Origin: JANQOZ01 sp045106555
Lineage (GTDB): Bacteria; Pseudomonadota; Gammaproteobacteria; Xanthomonadales; SZUA-38
DNA length: 64,000 bases
NCBI GenBank assembly: GCA_045106555.1
Contig: JBGCET010000001.1
Location: forward strand, 28,304 to 92,303
Reading direction: 5' to 3'
Below are positions 60,201 through 64,000 of the stretch, piece by piece. Under the pieces are notes generated by a model. The model was not told the DNA's origin and did no database searches. It worked only from the letters and a program-made list of their open reading frames with translations. Numbering within the stretch: position 1 is the stretch's first letter; every line of letters begins with the position of its first letter. The translations under genes were made by a program, and so were the position numbers.

Positions 60201-61424
60201 TTAGTGCTCCTGGGCGACCCGCTCCACTTCTTTCCACACCCGCAGGGTGTTTTCGAACATGATCTTCTTAATGTCGGCCTCGGTATACCCTCGCTCCAGG
60301 AGCCCGCGGATCAGGTTGGGGTAGCTGGAAACGTCTTTCAGGTCGATGGGCAGACTGTCGCCGACGCCGTCGTAGTCTGAACCGATGCCCACGTGCTCAA
60401 CGCCTACCAGCTCAACCACGTGGTCAAAATTATTCAGCACGTCGTCAAGGCTTGCGTACTTGAATGGTGCCTTGTTTTTGTAGTCTTCAACAAAGCTTGC
60501 AAGACGGGCGTCAGCTTGGTCGGTGATGGCGTTTGCTTCCATAAACGCGGTTCGGTCTGCGCCCAGTTTTTCCTGATAAGCCCGCGATGCCTGGCTAACA
60601 AACGTGGAGCCAAAGTTAATTTGCACCACACCGCCATTGGAGCCGACTTTTTTGATCAGTTCATCGCTGATGTTGCGTTCCCAGCCCGGCGTGTATTTGC
60701 GCACCGACGAATGGGAGGCGATAACTGGCGCCTTGGTCATGTCCATAACCGCCACGGAGGCTTTGTCAGAGATGTGGGAAATATCAATCATGATCCCCAA
60801 ACGATTCATCTCCTTAACCACCTCTTCACCAAAGGGGCTCAGGCCTTTCCAGGGACGGTTGATGTCGTAAGACGAATCGGCGATGTGGTTAGACCGGGAG
60901 TGGGCCAATGTAATGTAGCGAATGCCCCGCTGGTAAAAGTGGTGCAGGTTTTTCATATCGCCTTCGATGGGCGCGCCATTTTCCATGCCCATAGCGATGG
61001 AGATTTTGCCGTCTGCCGCCTGATTCAAGATGTCGTCGGCGTTGTAGGCCATGGCAAATTTCCCGGGCGCCCGCCCTACCAGGGCTTCCATCGAATCGAT
61101 CAAACGATCGGCCAGCGGGCCGCTCTTTCCGGTACCCTCCAGGCTTGCTGGAATGTAGATAGACATAAAGGGCGCGGTGAGTCCGCCATCGACAGCACGG
61201 GGGTAGTCGAAATCGCCGCCGTTGGTTTTCTCACTCACATCGTCCCACTGATCTTCCAGGCGGTACGGCACATCGATATGGGTATCCACCAGCGGCCATC
61301 GGTGAGCGATGCCGCGGGCTTGATCCAGCATTTCGTCAGCATTGACGCTGGACGCCGGCGACAAAAACAACCCGGACATCAGGAGGCCAGACAACACGTT
61401 TACGGTGGCGAATGGTCGACTCAT
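60201..61424 (-). CDS. membrane dipeptidase (renal dipeptidase family, M19)
   Basis: A 407-residue exported zinc dipeptidase (signal peptide ending ASSVNADE). Metal ligands are in VDTHIDVPYRL near 45, the glutamate region in AMGMENGAP near 145, YITLAHSRSNHI near 170, MIDISHISDKAS near 210 and ASHSSVRKY near 235. GIGSDYDGVGD near 345 closes the active site. Such enzymes split dipeptides, including those with D-amino acids, in the periplasm. Its ATG overlaps the M28 stop by four bases, and the sulfatase follows after three bases. Confidence 0.93.
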   Translation of the reverse strand: MSRPFATVNVLSGLLMSGLFLSPASSVNADEMLDQARGIAHRWPLVDTHIDVPYRLEDQWDDVSEKTNGGDFDYPRAVDGGLTAPFMSIYIPASLEGTGKSGPLADRLIDSMEALVGRAPGKFAMAYNADDILNQAADGKISIAMGMENGAPIEGDMKNLHHFYQRGIRYITLAHSRSNHIADSSYDINRPWKGLSPFGEEVVKEMNRLGIMIDISHISDKASVAVMDMTKAPVIASHSSVRKYTPGWERNISDELIKKVGSNGGVVQINFGSTFVSQASRAYQEKLGADRTAFMEANAITDQADARLASFVEDYKNKAPFKYASLDDVLNNFDHVVELVGVEHVGIGSDYDGVGDSLPIDLKDVSSYPNLIRGLLERGYTEADIKKIMFENTLRVWKEVERVAQEH

Positions 61425-63181
61425 TGAGGAGCATCCTTCAGCGCGGACAGGCGGGCTGCTTCAAATTCATCGCCAGGTACCCATTGAGCCATTTCGTCGG
61501 CGTTGGCCACAATCAGGCTGCACCAAAATCCGAAACGTGCGTCAGCTACCATGCCATCAAAATTCCAATCGTCGGTGAGCTCGTCGCTGGGCTGGTGATA
61601 GTTCTTGGTGGTGTATTCGCCAATTTTCGTTGCGCCCCAGCCTTCGGGCTGGCCAACGAATTCGGTGCCGCCGCTCAAGTACAGCGCCGGCACACCAATT
61701 TTTGCCAGGCTGAACTGGTCGGAGCGATAGAAAAACCCTTTATCCGGGAACTGATCGCCCAACACCACGCGGCCTTCAAGTTCAGCAACCTGGGCGGTTA
61801 CGTCATCCAGGGTGGATTTTCCCTTGCCGATGTAGGTGATGTCTTTGGTTACGCCCCAGATATTGCCGCTATCGAAGTTAATATTCCCAGCGATTTTTCC
61901 GGGGTGAAAGGTGGGTTCGCGAGCAAAGAACTTAGAGCCCAGCAAGCCCTGCTCTTCCGCGCCTACAAACGCCATCAGCACCGATCGACGGGGTTTGGTC
62001 GCTGCCATAGCTTCAGCGATAGCGACCACCATGCCAACGCCGCTGGCGTTGTCCCGCGCGCCATTGTAGATGCGGTCGTTGGGGTCGCCGGCAAAGTTTG
62101 GCAAACCCAGCCCGAGATGATCGTGGTGAGCAGTGATTACCACCACCTCATCAGCCAGCTCCGGATCGCTGCCCGGCAGCAGGCCCAGCACGTTGGCAGA
62201 CTGAACGGAGGTGACCTCATTGACTAACGTGATGGACGTATTGAGGTTTAGGGCCACCGGTTCAAAGTCTTTGGACTTGGCAGACTCTATTAATTCGTTG
62301 AGATCGGTGCCGCCAAACCGCAGCAGTTTTTGTGCTGCATCGCTGGTTAGCCAGGCCGCGGCCTGGATGCGCGGCTCGTCGCCAGCAGGCAGCTGAAACT
62401 GCTCACCGGTCCATGAGGTTTGCACCACCTGCCAGGGGTATCCGGCAGAAGGGGTGGTATGCACAATGATGGCGCCTGCGGCCCCCTGGCGTGCGGCGCT
62501 CTCATACTTGTAGCTCCAACGGCCGTAGTACAGGCGTCGATCTCCAGCAAACAGGTCGTCGTCCCAGTCCGGGTCGTTGTTCAGCATCACCAGAGTTTTG
62601 CCGGTGAGGTCGTGGCCTTTGAAATCGTCCCAGCCGTATTCCGGCGCTTCGATGCCATAACCCACAAACACCAGCTCGGACTCCGCAATGATGGATTCAG
62701 GGGCCTGGACGCCGCTGCCGATAATGTACTCCGTGCCCTGCACCAGGTTCAGCTTTTCACCGCCAGAGGAGAACGACCATGCAGGAGGCTGGGCAGAGTT
62801 AATGCCCACCAGGTCGAACGGTTGTTCCCAGCTACCGTCGGCTGCGCCAGGCTGGTAGCCCAGGGTTTCCAGCCGTTCAGCAATCCAGTTGCGTGCTTTT
62901 ACATCGCCAGCGCTGCCCGGCCCACGGCCCTCGTAGGCATCTCCACCGATTTCGGCCACTACCGCGCGAATCGCCTCGCCAGTGATTTTCTCGGCGGCAG
63001 CCTTTTCAGCGGCGGAAAACGGTCCGTCAGCCTTTTCGACTGCAACCGCAGGCGTGTCTGACGCAGCAGGCTCGGAGGACGCATTAGCGTCAGGCTCGCT
63101 GGAGCACCCGGCCAACAACGCGAGCAGCATTGCCGGAACACAAAAAATGGAGAAATTGCCGAACAGGGAATGTCCTTTCAT
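61421..63181 (-). CDS. M28 family zinc aminopeptidase, lipoprotein
   Basis: A 586-residue exported metallopeptidase. The signal peptide ends in the lipobox LLAGC, so the protein is probably lipid-anchored. A PA (protease-associated) domain is inserted (about 190-340). The M28 zinc ligands appear as VVITAHHDHLGLG near 365, GARDNASGVG near 395, the catalytic EE in FVGAEEQGLLGS near 430, NFDSGNIWG near 455 and the terminal ligand in YHQPSDE near 540. I chose the ATG at 63181; 29 further upstream codons would precede the signal peptide. It is first gene of the peptidase-peptidase-sulfatase operon. Confidence 0.92.
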   Translation of the reverse strand: MKGHSLFGNFSIFCVPAMLLALLAGCSSEPDANASSEPAASDTPAVAVEKADGPFSAAEKAAAEKITGEAIRAVVAEIGGDAYEGRGPGSAGDVKARNWIAERLETLGYQPGAADGSWEQPFDLVGINSAQPPAWSFSSGGEKLNLVQGTEYIIGSGVQAPESIIAESELVFVGYGIEAPEYGWDDFKGHDLTGKTLVMLNNDPDWDDDLFAGDRRLYYGRWSYKYESAARQGAAGAIIVHTTPSAGYPWQVVQTSWTGEQFQLPAGDEPRIQAAAWLTSDAAQKLLRFGGTDLNELIESAKSKDFEPVALNLNTSITLVNEVTSVQSANVLGLLPGSDPELADEVVVITAHHDHLGLGLPNFAGDPNDRIYNGARDNASGVGMVVAIAEAMAATKPRRSVLMAFVGAEEQGLLGSKFFAREPTFHPGKIAGNINFDSGNIWGVTKDITYIGKGKSTLDDVTAQVAELEGRVVLGDQFPDKGFFYRSDQFSLAKIGVPALYLSGGTEFVGQPEGWGATKIGEYTTKNYHQPSDELTDDWNFDGMVADARFGFWCSLIVANADEMAQWVPGDEFEAARLSALKDAPQ

Positions 63182-63327
63182 GACATAGGCTCTCAATTGA
63201 AGGTGGTTGAACTTTGATAACACCAAAGGCGCCGCGCAATCGTACATTGGAAGGAACAGACAGGCCAATTTCAGGCCAATTTTGGCAAAAGCTGGGTTAC
63301 AATACGCGCCGCATCACCGCCCTCCCC

Positions 63328-63414
63328 GCCCGGGTGGCGAAATTGGTAGACGCAAGGGACTTAAAATCCCTCGGTAGAAATACCGTGCCGGTTCGATTCC
63401 GGCCCCGGGCACCA
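63328..63414 (+). tRNA. tRNA-Leu (anticodon UAA)
   Basis: An 87-base type II tRNA. The acceptor stem pairs GCCCGGG with CCCGGGC, the anticodon loop CTTAAAA carries TAA, a long variable arm follows, the T-loop is TTCGATT and the encoded CCA ends at 63414. It is followed in the same orientation by an integrase gene 165 bases downstream, which makes it a likely integration target. Confidence 0.97.
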
Positions 63415-63527
63415 ATACACCGTTTTAGCACGTCTCAGACTGTCCAGAAAAGCCCAGTAAGATCCTGATTTTCCTCAGTTTTAGCCCATGTCGGACGGCA
63501 GTTGACTTCACTGGCCAAAATCGCAAA

Positions 63528-63559
63528 AGTGGGGCAACTATTGCCATTGTTGCCCCACT
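63528..63559. repeat. palindrome in front of the integrase gene
   Basis: AGTGGGGCAA (63528-63537) and TTGCCCCACT (63550-63559) are perfect reverse complements around a 12-base loop, and a further TTGCCCC lies just before the integrase ATG (63572-63578). It also sits between two near-copies of CTGGCCAAAA (around 63511 and 63558). Likely roles are integrase or excisionase binding and autoregulation; this is inference. Confidence 0.55.
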
Positions 63560-63579
63560 GGGCCAAAAGAGTTGCCCCT

Positions 63580-64000
63580 ATGCCGCACTTAACCGACGCC
63601 GCCATCAAGCGGGCTGTGCCCCAATCCAAAACCCGACGCCTTTTTGATACCCGAGGTCTTTACCTTGAGGTCACTCCCAAGGGCAGAAAGTACTGGCGAT
63701 TCCGGTACAAGTTTGGCCAAAAAGAAAAACGCCTGTCTTTGGGCATCTATCCCGAGGTGACCCTCAAGAACGCCAGGTCCGAACGGGACGCCATGCGGGA
63801 AGCTCTTGAAGGCGGAAGAGATCCGAGTCAACTGCGAAAGCTGGATAAGCTTGCCGGTGAGCTGGCGGCAGAAAGATCGTTTGGAAATCTGACCGAACAT
63901 TGGCGAGCCAAAGTCCGCGCGAGAATGGCGGCGAGTTCTCTAGCCAGAGACATGCGTCTGCTAGAAGTCGACATTTTGCCATTGCTCAAAGATCGACCCG
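63580..64000 (+). CDS. tyrosine recombinase integrase, P4-type (5' part)
   Basis: The first 140 codons of an integrase that runs off the window. The N-terminal DUF4102-type arm-binding domain is clear: MPHLTDAAIKRAVPQSKTRR, LFDTRGLYLEVTPKGRKYW, RFRYKFGQKEKRLSLGIYP and TLKNARSERDAMREAL. The SAM-like core-binding domain begins near residue 100 (FGNLTEHWRAKVRARMAA). The catalytic domain with R-H-R-Y is outside the window, so integrity cannot be judged. Position just after tRNA-Leu, in the same orientation, is the classic layout of an island inserted in a tRNA 3' end. Confidence 0.93.
   Translation, partial: MPHLTDAAIKRAVPQSKTRRLFDTRGLYLEVTPKGRKYWRFRYKFGQKEKRLSLGIYPEVTLKNARSERDAMREALEGGRDPSQLRKLDKLAGELAAERSFGNLTEHWRAKVRARMAASSLARDMRLLEVDILPLLKDRP

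Noticed and set aside
60393..61427. 344-codon plus-strand ORF opposite the dipeptidase gene
   Set aside because: A mirror frame of a well-supported M19 dipeptidase; its composition is typical of antisense reading of a GC-rich gene.

Overview
The window looks like the chromosome of a gammaproteobacterium, most likely a free-living marine or halotolerant heterotroph. The evidence is the divergent rne/rluC pair, a GacA/UvrY-type regulator, NfuA, cytochrome c4, a FleQ-type sigma-54 activator, a C-minus RpmJ paralogue, a thermostable-hemolysin/acyl-ligase/TenA-like operon and a wax-ester synthase. I cannot name a genus from sequence alone.

Layout. 1-2.3 kb: a minus-strand operon (hemolysin-family protein, AMP-forming ligase, TenA-like protein running off the edge). 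2.6-3.0 kb: tRNA-Ser(UGA) with a decayed tRNA-Ser remnant beside it. 3.1-7.7 kb: gacA-type regulator, rne, rluC. 7.7-11.9 kb: CPBP-type membrane protein, pterin dehydratase, esterase, nfuA, cytochrome c4. 12.3-19.8 kb: an RND efflux operon with one lipoprotein adaptor and two different RND pumps. 19.8-26.4 kb: DUF349 protein, tRNA-dihydrouridine synthase, TraB-family protein, agmatine deiminase and a small BamE-like protein. 26.5-31.3 kb: sfsA, then a secreted-protein operon (a small domain protein, a degenerate cupredoxin fused to the same domain, DUF1800, DUF1501). 31.4-38.4 kb: rpmJ paralogue, glycolipid glycosyltransferases, wax-ester synthase with a histone-like tail, and recQ. Two long perfect hairpins with related loops lie between recQ and the wax-ester synthase. 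38.5-49.7 kb: cation/proton antiporter, TlpA-like protein, a large secreted Asp-box propeller protein, a symporter divergent from an aldehyde dehydrogenase/methyltransferase operon, and glyoxalase I. 49.9-53.2 kb: signalling parts without a histidine kinase (OmpR-type regulator, Hpt protein, stand-alone receiver, FleQ-like activator). 53.3-54.6 kb: arginase, followed by a GGA-rich terminator-ended RNA gene that looks like a CsrB/RsmZ regulator. 54.6-63.2 kb: DUF3299 protein, tricorn-type protease and a peptidase/sulfatase operon. 63.3-64 kb: tRNA-Leu(UAA) and the start of a tyrosine integrase, the probable left end of a genomic island.

How parts may work together. The GacA-type regulator (3.1 kb), the candidate CsrB/RsmZ-type RNA (54.3 kb) and a GGA-containing leader before the FleQ-like gene (51.8 kb) are consistent with one Gac/Csr circuit reaching motility control. 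This is inference. The tricorn-type protease, M28 and M19 peptidases fit a peptide-scavenging function.

The signals most worth a second look are the twin hairpins at 36343-36552, the GGA-rich RNA at 54305-54548, and a domain found four times in three secreted proteins that I cannot assign to a named family.
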